The notes below the pieces were generated by a model, which did no database searches, was not told the DNA's origin, and was given only the letters and a program-made list of their open reading frames with translations. 64,000 nt of DNA, taken from Psychroserpens jangbogonensis. GTDB lineage: Bacteria; Bacteroidota; Bacteroidia; Flavobacteriales; Flavobacteriaceae. The translations under genes were made by a program, and so were the position numbers. Within the stretch, counting starts at the first letter, position 1, and every line of letters starts with the position of its first letter. The stretch lies in assembly GCF_000797465.1 (NCBI RefSeq), contig NZ_JSWG01000009.1:434001-498000 (forward strand), read 5' to 3'. Shown piece by piece: positions 27,501-36,032 of the stretch.

Positions 27501-28856
27501 GCAGCTTTAGGGTTTTTGCCTATGGCTATTTCTACAAATGCTGGAGCAGAAGTACAACGTCCTTTAGCCACTGTAGTTATTGGTGGATTAGTTACTGCAA
27601 CCTTACTGACCTTAGTAGTTTTGCCTGTTTTATATGCCTGGTTTGAAGAAAAAAAAGAACTTAAAATGAATAAGAAAACTATAGTACCTGTGGTTATATT
27701 GCTTTTAACGTTTAATGTTCAAGCACAAAATAAACCATTAAATATCGAACAGGCTTTAGAATTAGCTATTGAAAATAACGCGAATTTAAAAGCAGAAAAC
27801 TTAAAAATTGACCAATCTAACGCATTAGTTGGTTCTGCTTTCACTTTTGATAAAACTAATATTTATTATAATTATGACGAAAGCAATCTGGCTATAAACA
27901 ATGAGCCTTTAAAAGTTTTTGGCATCTCGCAAGACTTTAAATTCCCAACGGTTTATTTCGCTGAAAAAAAATTGAACCAATCTAAAGTAGGTTTACAGGA
28001 AGCTAATTTCAGCTTGCAGTTACAGCAAATTAAAAAACAGGTTTATGCTATTTATTACCAATTAAGTTATGCTAAAAACAAAGCAGAAAATTATAAATAT
28101 TTAGATAGCTTGTATCAGGATTTTGCAAAAAAGGCAAAACGTCGTTTTGAGTTAGGCGAAACTAATTATTTGGAAATGATTACGGCGCAATCCAAACAAA
28201 AACAGTTGGAAACACTTTATAAACAGTCACTTCAAGATGTAATTTTATATCGAGAGCAGCTTAAGAAAATCGTGCAAGTAGATTCTATTACCATTGAAGA
28301 TGGATTACTATTGAAGCTAGAAGTAGATAATTTATCTACCCAACAAAATGTGGGTTTATCGATTTTTGATGCCTCAATTAATTACCAAAAAGCACAAACC
28401 AAACTAGAGAGGCAAAGCCTGTATCCAGATTTAAATGCAGAATACTTTCAAGGCACTAACAGTGGCTTAAATGATAATATAAAAGGGTATCAACTGGGTA
28501 TTAAGATTCCAATTTTGTTTGGTGGACAGCGCTCTAAAATTAAGGCAGCCAAAATTGCTCAAGAAATAGTTATAGAACAAAAACAAGATTATCAAGCTAA
28601 ACTGAATGCAGAATACCAATCTTTATTGGCGAAACTTCAGCAGTATGAAGAAGCCATACAATATTATGAAACACAAGGGGAAACGCTTTCTGAAGAGATT
28701 ATAAAAACAGCAAATAGAACCTTTAAAGAAGGTGAAATTGATTTCTTTCAATACATTCAAAGCTTAGAAACAGCTAAAGATATTCAACTTGATTATTTAG
28801 AGCAATTAAACCAATACAATCAAACAGTTATCACAATCAATCATTTAATTTTATAA
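24543..28856 (+). CDS. CusA/CzcA heavy-metal RND pump fused to a TolC-like outer-membrane factor
   Basis: A 1437-residue protein with two parts. Residues 1-1035 are a complete HME-type RND permease: first transmembrane helix, porter domain starting IPIGAVPDITNNQVQVIT, and the helix-4 motif DFGIIIDGAVIIVEF, whose acidic residues mark proton-coupled metal exporters; the last helices end LPVLYAWFEEKKEL. Residues 1042-1437 are a TolC/CusC-like factor with coiled-coil repeats (LNIEQALELAIENN, RFELGETNYLEMITAQSK, FKEGEIDFFQYIQSLETA). The second part begins with its own signal-like segment (MNKKTIVPVVILLLTFNVQA). Cu/Ag versus Zn/Co/Cd specificity cannot be decided. The adaptor gene starts 2 bp after the stop. 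Confidence 0.93.
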   Translation: MLEYIIKFSLRNKLIIFLFTAFIFGFGIFSLTQIPIGAVPDITNNQVQVITTSRNLSTQDVEQFITYPVELEMANLPGVEEIRSISKFGLSVVTIVFDDDLGTYLPRQLIAEKIKSASEQIPEGFGSPEMGPITTGLGEIYQYILDVKPGYEDKYTTTDLRTIQDWIVKRQLSGISGVVEVNTWGGFLKQYEVAINPNKLTAMNISIAEIYDALEKNNSVSGGGYIEKNNKAFFIRGEGLVTSLQDIERIVVKNDGTPIYIKDVAKVGFGSATRFGAITGNGEGEKVLGQIMMLRDGNSKEVIDAVKERVASIQNTLPEGVYINGFLERSELIAKTTFTVAENLILGSLIVIFVVVLLLGNWRSGLVIASVIPLSLLFAIILMRQFGVDANLMSLGAIDFGIIIDGAVIIVEFIAFQIMSKSAHLSGISKNEKQAEIDQITLKSASKMMNSAIFGQLIILIVFIPILSLSGIEGKMFKPMAMTFSFALIGAMILCLTYVPVVSSLFLKPSKQSAKNISVRLMNFLNKAYQPIINWALSNKRIVVVLSAILLASSIWIFSRMGGEFIPTLDEGDFAIQPVLKTGTSLGKTIEITTRIEQILLDNFPEVDQVVTRIGAAEVPTDPMSMEESDVIVKLKPKAEWTSASSKDELADKFKEALAVIPGMEVEFTQPIEMRFNELITGVRADVAIKIFGEDLTVLANKADEIKALIDNVEGAADITVEKVEGLPQMSVKFNRSKIARYGLNISDLNKIISMGFAGESVGSVFEGEKRFDLVMRLDQDNRKDLESLQNLYVDTPSGNKIPLSELADITYTTGPAQISRDDTKRRIVVGINVRNRDLQSVVNDVQEIIESKLKLPVGYNITYGGQFENLQSAKDRLLVAVPVALVLIFILLYFAFNSIKEALIVYSAIPLSAVGGILLLWLRDLPFSISAGVGFIALFGIAVLNGIVLIEHFKELKAEGISNIEERIKKGTVERLRPVLLTAAAAALGFLPMAISTNAGAEVQRPLATVVIGGLVTATLLTLVVLPVLYAWFEEKKELKMNKKTIVPVVILLLTFNVQAQNKPLNIEQALELAIENNANLKAENLKIDQSNALVGSAFTFDKTNIYYNYDESNLAINNEPLKVFGISQDFKFPTVYFAEKKLNQSKVGLQEANFSLQLQQIKKQVYAIYYQLSYAKNKAENYKYLDSLYQDFAKKAKRRFELGETNYLEMITAQSKQKQLETLYKQSLQDVILYREQLKKIVQVDSITIEDGLLLKLEVDNLSTQQNVGLSIFDASINYQKAQTKLERQSLYPDLNAEYFQGTNSGLNDNIKGYQLGIKIPILFGGQRSKIKAAKIAQEIVIEQKQDYQAKLNAEYQSLLAKLQQYEEAIQYYETQGETLSEEIIKTANRTFKEGEIDFFQYIQSLETAKDIQLDYLEQLNQYNQTVITINHLIL

Positions 28857-28858
28857 AG

Positions 28859-30004
28859 ATGAAAAACATATATATCCTATTATTTTCAATGGTTTTAATA
28901 GCCTGTGGAAGTTCAGATAAAAAAGTAGAAACAACACCAGAAGCAGAAGCACATGATGAAGGTTTAACTATAACTAAAGCCCAATTTGAAGGCGAAAAAA
29001 TGGCTTTCGGGACGTTAGCCGAATACAGTTTTAATGATATCGTAAAAGTAAATGGAATGATAGATGTGCCACCACACAACAAATCTAGTGTTACAACATT
29101 TATAGGTGGCTATATTACCAAAACACCATTATTAATTGGAGATAGAGTAAAAAAAGGACAGCTTTTAGTTACTCTTAAAAATCCGGAGTTTGTTGAGATT
29201 CAGCAAAATTACCTTGAGGTTGCTGAGCAATTAAATTACTTGAAATCTGAGTTTACCAGACAAAAAACATTGTTTGATGAAAAAATCACTTCTGAAAAAA
29301 ACTATTTAAAAGCAGAGAGTGTGTACAAAAGCAACTTAGCACATTACAATGGATTGCGTAAAAAATTGCAAATGATGAATCTTAATCCAAATAATGTTGA
29401 GCAAGGACGCATTTCTACAACCATAAATCTATATGCACCAATGAATGGCCATATTACTAAGGTTAACGTTAGCAATGGAACTTATGTGTCGCCAAGTGAT
29501 GTTATTATGGAAATTGTTGATATTGATCATATTCATTTAGAATTATCTGTGTTTGAAAAGGACATAATGAAAGTGAAAAAAGATCAGAAAATACTGTTTA
29601 AAATCCCTGAAGCTTCAGATAAAACCTTTGAAGCAGAAGTACATTTAGTGGGTACCACAATTGACGAACAAACAAGACGTGTAAAAGTACATGGACATGT
29701 TGATAATGATAAAGAAAACTTTATCGTAGGTATGTTTGTGGATGCAGATATTATTATTAAAAGCAGAAAAAATATTGGACTTCCAAAAGAAGCAGTGATT
29801 GAAATTGGTGATGAGGCTTATGTTTTGGTTTTAGAAGAACAACATGGTGACGAATTTCATTTAGAAAAAGTAAAATTAGAGATTGGTTTTAAAACTGAAA
29901 CAAGCGTTGAAGTTTTAAATAGTGAAGAACTAAAAGACAAACAAATCTTAGTTAAAGGAAACAGCATGCTTTTAAATGATAGCGAAGGTGGACATGCACA
30001 TTAG
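28859..30004 (+). CDS. Efflux RND periplasmic adaptor (CusB/CzcB-like) lipoprotein
   Basis: A 381-residue membrane-fusion protein. The lipobox ACGSS (Cys16) shows lipid anchoring. Barrel-sandwich/lipoyl half-motifs (GGYITKTPLLIGDRVKKGQL and INLYAPMNGHITKVNVSNGT) flank a coiled-coil hairpin (about 120-180), followed by a beta-barrel domain (about 215-300) and a membrane-proximal domain. It should bridge the RND and outer-membrane parts encoded just upstream. The C-terminus GGHAH adds His residues. Last gene of the operon, closed by a strong terminator. Confidence 0.92.
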   Translation: MKNIYILLFSMVLIACGSSDKKVETTPEAEAHDEGLTITKAQFEGEKMAFGTLAEYSFNDIVKVNGMIDVPPHNKSSVTTFIGGYITKTPLLIGDRVKKGQLLVTLKNPEFVEIQQNYLEVAEQLNYLKSEFTRQKTLFDEKITSEKNYLKAESVYKSNLAHYNGLRKKLQMMNLNPNNVEQGRISTTINLYAPMNGHITKVNVSNGTYVSPSDVIMEIVDIDHIHLELSVFEKDIMKVKKDQKILFKIPEASDKTFEAEVHLVGTTIDEQTRRVKVHGHVDNDKENFIVGMFVDADIIIKSRKNIGLPKEAVIEIGDEAYVLVLEEQHGDEFHLEKVKLEIGFKTETSVEVLNSEELKDKQILVKGNSMLLNDSEGGHAH

Positions 30005-30089
30005 GTGTTAAATTTTTAGACAACCTTTTTACTAGGATTGTATCTTTAATTTTTAAAAGGAATTACGGTTAATTACAATGTATTATAAA

Positions 30090-30120
30090 AAAACTCCCAA
30101 GTAATTACTTGGGAGTTTTT
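30090..30120 (+). terminator. Bidirectional terminator between the efflux operon and glyS
   Basis: A stem built on AAACTCCCAAGTAA and TTACTTGGGAGTTT is flanked by an A run and a T run, so it can end transcription from both sides of this convergent junction. Confidence 0.9.
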
Positions 30121-30149
30121 TACAAGATTCCTGTTTGGACAAGAATTTA

Positions 30150-31691
30150 TTATTTCATTTTTTGAAGCCAATGTTTTACATCTACTTCTTTTTTGATGAT
30201 CTCACGTAAATCTTCAATCTTGACACGTTGCTGTTCCATAGTATCTCTATGACGAATGGTAACCATGTTGTCTTCTAATGTATCGTGATCTACAGTAATA
30301 CAAAACGGAGTTCCGTTAGCATCTTGACGTCTATAACGTTTTCCTACAGTGTCTTTTTCTTCATAAACTAGATTGAAATCCCATTTTAAATCATCTACAA
30401 TTTGTTTAGCGATTTCTGGTAAGCCATCTTTTGCAATTAGAGGAAATATTGCTGCTTTAGTTGGAGCTAAAACTGCAGGTAATTTTAAAACTGTTCTTAC
30501 GCTACCATCTTCTAGAGTTTCATCTTCTAGAGCATTTGAAAATACGGCTAAGAACATACGATCTAAACCAATTGACGTTTCTAAAACATAAGGTGTATAA
30601 CTTGCTTTTTCTTCTTGATCAAAATACTGTAGTTTTTTGCCAGAGAACTCCTCATGTTGTTTTAAATCAAAATCGGTACGTGAGTGAATTCCTTCTAATT
30701 CTTTAAACCCAAATGGGAATTTAAATTCTATATCTGTTGCAGCATCTGCATAATGGGCTAATTTTTCATGATCATGAAAACGGTAATTATCTTGTCCCAT
30801 TCCTAAAGACAGATGCCATTTCATACGAGTTTCTTTCCAGTGTTCAAACCATTCTTTTTGAGTGCCAGGTTTGATAAAGAATTGCATTTCCATTTGTTCA
30901 AATTCACGCATTCTAAAAATAAACTGTCTTGCAACGATTTCATTTCTAAACGCTTTTCCTGTTTGAGCAATTCCGAATGGAATTTTCATACGTCCAGATT
31001 TTTGAACGTTCAAGAAATTGACGAAAATACCTTGAGCTGTTTCTGGACGTAAGTATAAGTCCATTGCGCTTTCTGCACTGGCACCAAGTTTGGTTCCAAA
31101 CATCAAATTAAATTGCTTAACATCTGTCCAGTTTCTAGAACCAGATAAAGGGTCGGCAATTTCCAGTTCTTCAATCAGCGCTTTTACATCTGCTAAATCT
31201 TCCTTTTCTAGAGATTGACCTAAGCGTTTAAGAATAGTGCTTATCTTTTCTTGATAACCTACAACTCTTCCATTAGTGCTTAAAAACTCTTCTTTATTGA
31301 AAGCGTCTCCAAAGCGTTTTGCAGCTTTTTTGACTTCTTTTTCAATTTTATTTTCAATTTTAGCACAATAATCTTCCACTAAAACATCTGCACGATATCT
31401 CTTTTTCGAATCTTTATTGTCAATTAAAGGATCGCTAAAGGCATCTACATGACCAGATGCTTTCCAAGTTGTTGGATGCATAAATATTGCAGTATCAATA
31501 CCTACAATATTATCATTCATTTGCACCATGGCTTTCCACCAATAGTCACGGATATTTTTTTTGAGTTCTGCTCCATTCTGAGCATAATCATAAACTGCGC
31601 TTAATCCATCATAGATTTCGCTACTTTGAAATACGTAACCATACTCTTTTGCATGAGAGATTACTTTTTTAAATTGATCTTCGTTTGCCAT
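30150..31691 (-). CDS. glyS: Glycyl-tRNA synthetase
   Basis: Charges tRNA-Gly. The 513-residue protein is the single-chain class II (eukaryote/archaea-like, alpha2) type. Motif 2 (MRIPFGIAQTGKAFRNEI, FRMREFEQMEMQFF) and motif 3 (ETSIGLDRMFLAVF) are clear, the early segment GSRNWTDVKQFNLMFGT is family-typical, and the C-terminal anticodon-binding domain begins at LAPTKAAIFPL. Upstream, TATTTTTG ends only 4 bp before the ATG. Confidence 0.96.
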   Translation of the reverse strand: MANEDQFKKVISHAKEYGYVFQSSEIYDGLSAVYDYAQNGAELKKNIRDYWWKAMVQMNDNIVGIDTAIFMHPTTWKASGHVDAFSDPLIDNKDSKKRYRADVLVEDYCAKIENKIEKEVKKAAKRFGDAFNKEEFLSTNGRVVGYQEKISTILKRLGQSLEKEDLADVKALIEELEIADPLSGSRNWTDVKQFNLMFGTKLGASAESAMDLYLRPETAQGIFVNFLNVQKSGRMKIPFGIAQTGKAFRNEIVARQFIFRMREFEQMEMQFFIKPGTQKEWFEHWKETRMKWHLSLGMGQDNYRFHDHEKLAHYADAATDIEFKFPFGFKELEGIHSRTDFDLKQHEEFSGKKLQYFDQEEKASYTPYVLETSIGLDRMFLAVFSNALEDETLEDGSVRTVLKLPAVLAPTKAAIFPLIAKDGLPEIAKQIVDDLKWDFNLVYEEKDTVGKRYRRQDANGTPFCITVDHDTLEDNMVTIRHRDTMEQQRVKIEDLREIIKKEVDVKHWLQKMK

Positions 31692-31695
31692 AGTG

Positions 31696-31703
31696 CAAAA
31701 ATA
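31696..31703 (-). promoter_or_regulatory. -7 element (TATTTTTG) of glyS, implying a leaderless transcript
   Basis: On the minus strand TATTTTTG is followed by CACT and the glyS ATG. Transcription would start at or next to the start codon. The element directly abuts the upstream terminator hairpin. Confidence 0.55.
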
Positions 31704-31734
31704 AAAAACCGCTCCAATTTATAGAGCGGTTTTT
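31704..31734 (-). terminator. Terminator of the coiled-coil membrane protein gene
   Basis: Perfect 11-bp stem (AAAAACCGCTC 31704-31714, GAGCGGTTTTT 31724-31734), followed on the minus strand by a T-rich stretch that is also the glyS promoter. Confidence 0.85.
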
Positions 31735-31754
31735 AATAAATTATGTTGTGTTAT

Positions 31755-32639
31755 TTAATTTAATTTTACTTCAGTGCTTCCTAGTTTACGGTCTTTATTA
31801 AAAACATTAATAAAATAGGTGCCTTCAGTAAGTGGTTTTTCATCTGCATCTGCCTTAATGTCTACACAAATATCAATGACTTCATTATGGTAATCCACTA
31901 TTTTTTTAGAGCTATATATTAAAGAAGAATTCCCGAAAACAATAGCGCCTTTATCAGCTACAACATTATTTTGTGGATTAACAATTTGAATATAGATTTC
32001 TTTTTCTCCTTGTTCGGTTAATGAATTTTCAGCCAAAGTAAAACACACTTCGATATGATCAACCTTTTTAGCTCTCTTAGATGCACGTTTTTTACCAAGA
32101 ATTTTTGTGAACGATTTAGCATCAAATGAATTTGCAGTTAGTAGAGCGCCTTTTTCTAAACTTCTATTAAGGTTTTCATTTGCTTTTAATAAAGTCACGT
32201 TTGCTCTACGCTGTACTTCTAATTCATTGTAAGCAACTATTTTGTCTTCTTCAAGACTTTGGTTTGCCAAATCTAGAGAGTCAATTGCAGTGAATAAGGA
32301 TTTATTCTTAAGTTTTAAACTGTAAAGTTGTTGTTTGAATCTTGAAATAACAGAAAGATCACTTCGAAGCATACTAAGAGAGTCTAAAACGAGTCTAGTA
32401 TCTTTTTTAGCAACTACCAGTTGTGATGCGATTATATCATTTGAAATAGAAACTTCGTCATATCTTGTTATCATTTGTGATAACTCACTTTCTACTAGTT
32501 TCTTTTCTTGTTCTAAAAATTGTTGATGCGTTTTAATGGATTGATAATTAGTGAAACTAAAAACGCCTAAAACTGTAACAGCAACTATTAATGAACCAAT
32601 AATTAATCTATAGTTAAATAATTGAGGGTTAACTATCAT
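31755..32639 (-). CDS. Membrane-anchored coiled-coil protein of unknown function
   Basis: A 294-residue protein with a short cytoplasmic N-terminus, one transmembrane helix at about 12-30 (LIIGSLIVAVTVLGVFSF), a long Glu/Leu/Ser-rich coiled coil at about 32-165, a basic segment (KILGKKRASKRAKKVDH) and a beta-rich C-terminal domain at about 195-294 that resembles an Ig-like fold (EVCFTLAENSL ... TYFINVFNKDRKLGSTEVKL). Family not recognised. Topology suggests a periplasmic coiled coil anchored in the inner membrane. Divergent from comF. Confidence 0.7.
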   Translation of the reverse strand: MIVNPQLFNYRLIIGSLIVAVTVLGVFSFTNYQSIKTHQQFLEQEKKLVESELSQMITRYDEVSISNDIIASQLVVAKKDTRLVLDSLSMLRSDLSVISRFKQQLYSLKLKNKSLFTAIDSLDLANQSLEEDKIVAYNELEVQRRANVTLLKANENLNRSLEKGALLTANSFDAKSFTKILGKKRASKRAKKVDHIEVCFTLAENSLTEQGEKEIYIQIVNPQNNVVADKGAIVFGNSSLIYSSKKIVDYHNEVIDICVDIKADADEKPLTEGTYFINVFNKDRKLGSTEVKLN

Positions 32640-32650
32640 TATTAATTTTG
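32622..32650 (+). promoter_or_regulatory. Promoter of comF (TTG-N18-TAATTTTG)
   Basis: TTG at 32622-32624 and TAATTTTG at 32643-32650 are 18 bp apart. The -33 part lies inside the start of the divergent coiled-coil gene. Confidence 0.5.
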
Positions 32651-32708
32651 TTATTTTACTTTGCGAAACTAGAGAATATGATCACAATAATTTATTTTAA
32701 TCGATGAA

Positions 32709-33389
32709 ATGGTAATAAATTTGTTAAACTTATTTTTTCCAAAGGTTTGTTTGGCCTGTCAAAACCATTTGACCGACAATGAACTACATGTTTGCACAAC
32801 GTGTAGACATCAATTACCACTAACAAATTTTCATTTTGACAGTTCTAATGCTGTACATAAAATGGTGTATGGTCGTGTAAAACTTGTAGAAGCTACAGCG
32901 CTTTTGCATTTCTCTAAAAAAGGAATTGTTCAACAACTCATGCATAATTTAAAATATAGAGGTCATGAAGTTATTGGTCAGTTCTTGGGCGAATGGTTAG
33001 GAGAGGAGCTTAAAAATTCTGATTCCTATAAAACTATAGATGTTGTTGTACCAGTTCCATTGCATAAATCAAAACAAAAACAGAGAGGATATAATCAAGT
33101 AGATAAATTTGGAAGAGCTTTAGCAATTGCCTTAAATGCAGATTATAATTCAAGTACACTAGTTAAGCTGTCAGCAACAAAAACGCAAGTGTTTAAAGAT
33201 CGATTGAAACGAAGTTCAAACATTGAAGCAAATTTTACAATATCTGAACAAGAAACTTTAAAGCACAAACATATTTTACTAGTTGATGATATTATAACAA
33301 CAGGAGCAACAATAGAAGCATGTGCTAATGCACTTTTTACAATAGAAGGGATAAAACTTAGTCTAGCAACAATGGCAATCACAGATTAG
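32709..33389 (+). CDS. comF: ComF family phosphoribosyltransferase-like protein
   Basis: A 226-residue ComF protein, linked to DNA uptake in naturally competent bacteria. An N-terminal zinc-finger-like motif with two Cys pairs (CLACQNHLTD, CTTC) precedes the phosphoribosyltransferase fold, whose PRPP-binding signature is ILLVDDIITTGATIEACA and whose conserved segment is VVPVPLHKSKQKQRGYNQ. The cytoplasmic role in competence is inferred from the family; no competence genes lie nearby. Confidence 0.9.
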   Translation: MVINLLNLFFPKVCLACQNHLTDNELHVCTTCRHQLPLTNFHFDSSNAVHKMVYGRVKLVEATALLHFSKKGIVQQLMHNLKYRGHEVIGQFLGEWLGEELKNSDSYKTIDVVVPVPLHKSKQKQRGYNQVDKFGRALAIALNADYNSSTLVKLSATKTQVFKDRLKRSSNIEANFTISEQETLKHKHILLVDDIITTGATIEACANALFTIEGIKLSLATMAITD

Positions 33390-33473
33390 AAGTTTATCTA
33401 GTGTCAAAAGGACGTTAATTGTTTTGGCTATGGTTGAAATAGTTGTTAATTTGTTCAAAATTTAGAATTCATA

Positions 33474-35081
33474 ATGCGTATTAAATGGTTTAAGATTTTA
33501 GTTTTAGTGTTAAGTATAGGTATGCTTTCTACTTGTGCTAATAGAGGTAGGCCTTCTGGTGGAGAAATAGATATTGAACCACCATTAATTACAAAAGTAG
33601 TCCCAGAAAATTTCTCAACAAATTTCAAAGGGAATGAGATCCGTATATATTTCAATGAGTTTATCAAGGTGAAGAATATGCAAAAGCAGCTTATTATTTC
33701 ACCTCCAATGGACACAGAACCTACAATTACTCCTTTAGGTGCAGCAAGTAAGTATATTAAGATTATTATAAATGATACGCTTGAAGATAATACTACTTAC
33801 GCCTTCAATTTTGGTCAAAGTATTGTTGATAATAACGAAGAAAATCCTTACGATTATTACAGGTATGTGTTTTCTACAGGAGATATTATTGATTCACTTT
33901 CTGTGAAAGGTACAATTATGGATGCTGAAAAATTGAAGCCTGATACTTTCGTTTCTGTGATGTTATATGAACTAGATTCTACCTATACAGATTCAACAGT
34001 TTACAAACAGAAACCAAAATACATTACTAATACGCTAGATAGTTTAACAAACTTTAGTATTGAAAACATTAAAGAAGGACAGTATAAAATTATTGCGCTT
34101 AAAGATGAGAATGGAAACTTTACTTATCAGCAAAAAAGTGATAAAATTGGGTTCTATGAAGGTGTTGTTTCAGTTCCGACAGATTCAAGTTATACCTTAA
34201 AGTTATTCAAAGAAGTGTTGGATTTTGATATCAAAAGACCCAAACAAATTGCTGGTCAGAAAATTGCTTTTGGATATGAAGGTGATTATGAAGATATGGA
34301 AATTGAATTGTTAGGCGACACACCTGAGGGCTTTGAAAAAAGAATTACAAAAGACAAAATAAAAGACTCTTTATACTATTGGTACAAGCCGAAGATTGAA
34401 ATAGATTCTGCTTTTTTTGTTATTACTAAAAAAACGTTTGTAGATACCTTAATGCATAAATTTAGAGATATCGACAAAGATTCATTGGTGATAAGAGCTT
34501 TTCAGTCTGGAAGCATAAACTTTACAGAAGACTTTATGCTTGAAGGGACAGTTCCTTTTGTGAAAATTGATGAAAAGCAAGTCACCATTTTAGATAAAGA
34601 TTCTATTAACGTTCCGTTTACGACAAGCTTTGATGAGCTTAAGAATATTTACAGTTTTAAATTTGAAAAGAAAGAATCAGACAAGTATAATATTCAATTG
34701 TTACCAAACACATTTGAAGACTTCTTTGGTAATGTTAATGACACCTTGAATTATGCTTTAAGAACAAAAAACTTTGCAGATTATACCAATATACGAGTTC
34801 GATTAGAAAATGCTGTGTATCCTGTTATTGTGCAACTTACAACAGAAAAAGGAGAAGTTAAATACGAGCAATTTGCAACAGAAGAACAATTGTTTGACTT
34901 TAAAAATTTGGATCCAAGTATGTATTACATTCGTGTGATTTATGACACTAATGGCAATCAAAAATGGGATTCAGGAAATTTCTTATTACAAAAACAACCA
35001 GAACGTGTTAGTTATGCGAAAGGCCTGATTGATGGGCGAGCAGGTTGGGATTATCCAGAAGAAGTGTTTAAATTAGATTAA
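33474..35081 (+). CDS. Lipoprotein with Ig-like (Big_5) domain
   Basis: A 535-residue lipoprotein: leader with lipobox LSTC (Cys17) followed by GRPSGGEIDIEPPLI, the typical start of the Bacteroidota Ig-like-domain lipoproteins. An SbsA-type Ig-like domain at about 30-130 (KGNEIRIYFNEFIKVK, YAFNFGQSIVDNNEENPY) is followed by carboxypeptidase-regulatory-like beta modules; near the end YYIRVIYDTNGNQKWDSGNF could bind calcium. The role is unknown; a cell-envelope protein is likely. It converges with the omega-amidase gene, overlapping it by 14 bp. Confidence 0.8.
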   Translation: MRIKWFKILVLVLSIGMLSTCANRGRPSGGEIDIEPPLITKVVPENFSTNFKGNEIRIYFNEFIKVKNMQKQLIISPPMDTEPTITPLGAASKYIKIIINDTLEDNTTYAFNFGQSIVDNNEENPYDYYRYVFSTGDIIDSLSVKGTIMDAEKLKPDTFVSVMLYELDSTYTDSTVYKQKPKYITNTLDSLTNFSIENIKEGQYKIIALKDENGNFTYQQKSDKIGFYEGVVSVPTDSSYTLKLFKEVLDFDIKRPKQIAGQKIAFGYEGDYEDMEIELLGDTPEGFEKRITKDKIKDSLYYWYKPKIEIDSAFFVITKKTFVDTLMHKFRDIDKDSLVIRAFQSGSINFTEDFMLEGTVPFVKIDEKQVTILDKDSINVPFTTSFDELKNIYSFKFEKKESDKYNIQLLPNTFEDFFGNVNDTLNYALRTKNFADYTNIRVRLENAVYPVIVQLTTEKGEVKYEQFATEEQLFDFKNLDPSMYYIRVIYDTNGNQKWDSGNFLLQKQPERVSYAKGLIDGRAGWDYPEEVFKLD

Positions 35082-35847
35082 AATTATCTTTATCATTTAA
35101 GAATCCTAGTTTCTTTCTATAGGTTTCGACATGAGCTTTATTTAGGGTTACAATTTCAATAGCTTCTTTATCATATGGAATGGTGTCCATTCGTTTTCCT
35201 AATGCATCATAAGCTGCTGAATGTCCAGAATATTCAAAATTATTTGCATCAAGACCAACGCGATTAATTCCTATGCAGTAGCTCATGTTTTCAATAGCAC
35301 GAGCTTGTAATAAAGCATCCCAAGCACTAACTCTTACTTTTGGCCAATTAGCCACGTAAAATAAAAGATCATAATTTTCAGTATTTCTAGCCCAAACAGG
35401 AAAACGTAAATCATAACAGATTAAAGGCTTGATTTTCCAGCCTTCAAAATCAATAATTACATTATGGTGACCTGCTTTAAAAACTTTGTGTTCGCCTGCC
35501 AATGTAAAAGTGTGACGTTTGTCATAACAATCTATTTCTCCATTTGGATGAACAAATACCAAGCGGTTAAAGAAAGTGTCACCTACTTTTATGATAAGAC
35601 TTCCAGTAATTGCCGCATCCTTTTCTTTGGATAGGTCTTTCATCCAAGCTATGGTTTCGCCTGTCATGGTTTCTGCAACTTGATCGGCATTCATTGTAAA
35701 TCCAGATGTAAACATTTCTGGCAATATGATAATATCTACAGACTCAGATATTTCGGCTATTTTAGAACTAAAATTATGTCTGTTTTGTTCTGGGTTTTCC
35801 CAAACTAAATTTGATTGCACTAAGGCAATCTTTAATTCGTTTTTCAT
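35068..35847 (-). CDS. Omega-amidase (YafV/Nit2-like nitrilase family)
   Basis: A 259-residue carbon-nitrogen hydrolase with the Glu-Lys-Cys triad: Glu in LPEMFTSGF, Lys in CYDKRHTF and Cys in KPLICYDLRFPVWARN. The YafV/Nit2 subfamily hydrolyses alpha-ketoglutaramate (and alpha-ketosuccinamate) to the 2-oxoacid and ammonia. The link to a methionine/glutamine-type aminotransferase two genes upstream on the same strand supports that function. Its 3' end overlaps the Ig-like lipoprotein gene on the other strand by 14 bp. Confidence 0.88.
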   Translation of the reverse strand: MKNELKIALVQSNLVWENPEQNRHNFSSKIAEISESVDIIILPEMFTSGFTMNADQVAETMTGETIAWMKDLSKEKDAAITGSLIIKVGDTFFNRLVFVHPNGEIDCYDKRHTFTLAGEHKVFKAGHHNVIIDFEGWKIKPLICYDLRFPVWARNTENYDLLFYVANWPKVRVSAWDALLQARAIENMSYCIGINRVGLDANNFEYSGHSAAYDALGKRMDTIPYDKEAIEIVTLNKAHVETYRKKLGFLNDKDNFNLI

Positions 35848-35964
35848 GTGTTTAATTATATTGTTTTTTAACGGTCACATGCTGTTCGCTATTAATAATT
35901 TCTTTGGGTGATTAAACAGTTTTAGTATGCTCGTTTCATGTACTAAATTTACAAATTTTAGATA

Positions 35965-36009
35965 TAAAAAAAATCTATTTCAGTTATCAATGTTATAACT
36001 GAAATAGAT
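35965..36009 (-). terminator. Terminator downstream of the Lys-rich coiled-coil gene
   Basis: Perfect 15-bp stem (35973-35987 with 35995-36009, loop of 7), followed on the minus strand by eight T. It separates the small Lys-rich gene from the omega-amidase gene. Confidence 0.88.
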
Positions 36010-36032
36010 GATGTATTATTTAAATACGTAGT

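Noticed and set aside
27640-27670. Frameshift or assembly error fusing two efflux genes
   Set aside because: The frame is continuous, both parts are intact, and long CusA-type proteins of this length occur in the phylum; I kept it as a genuine fusion, to be confirmed.
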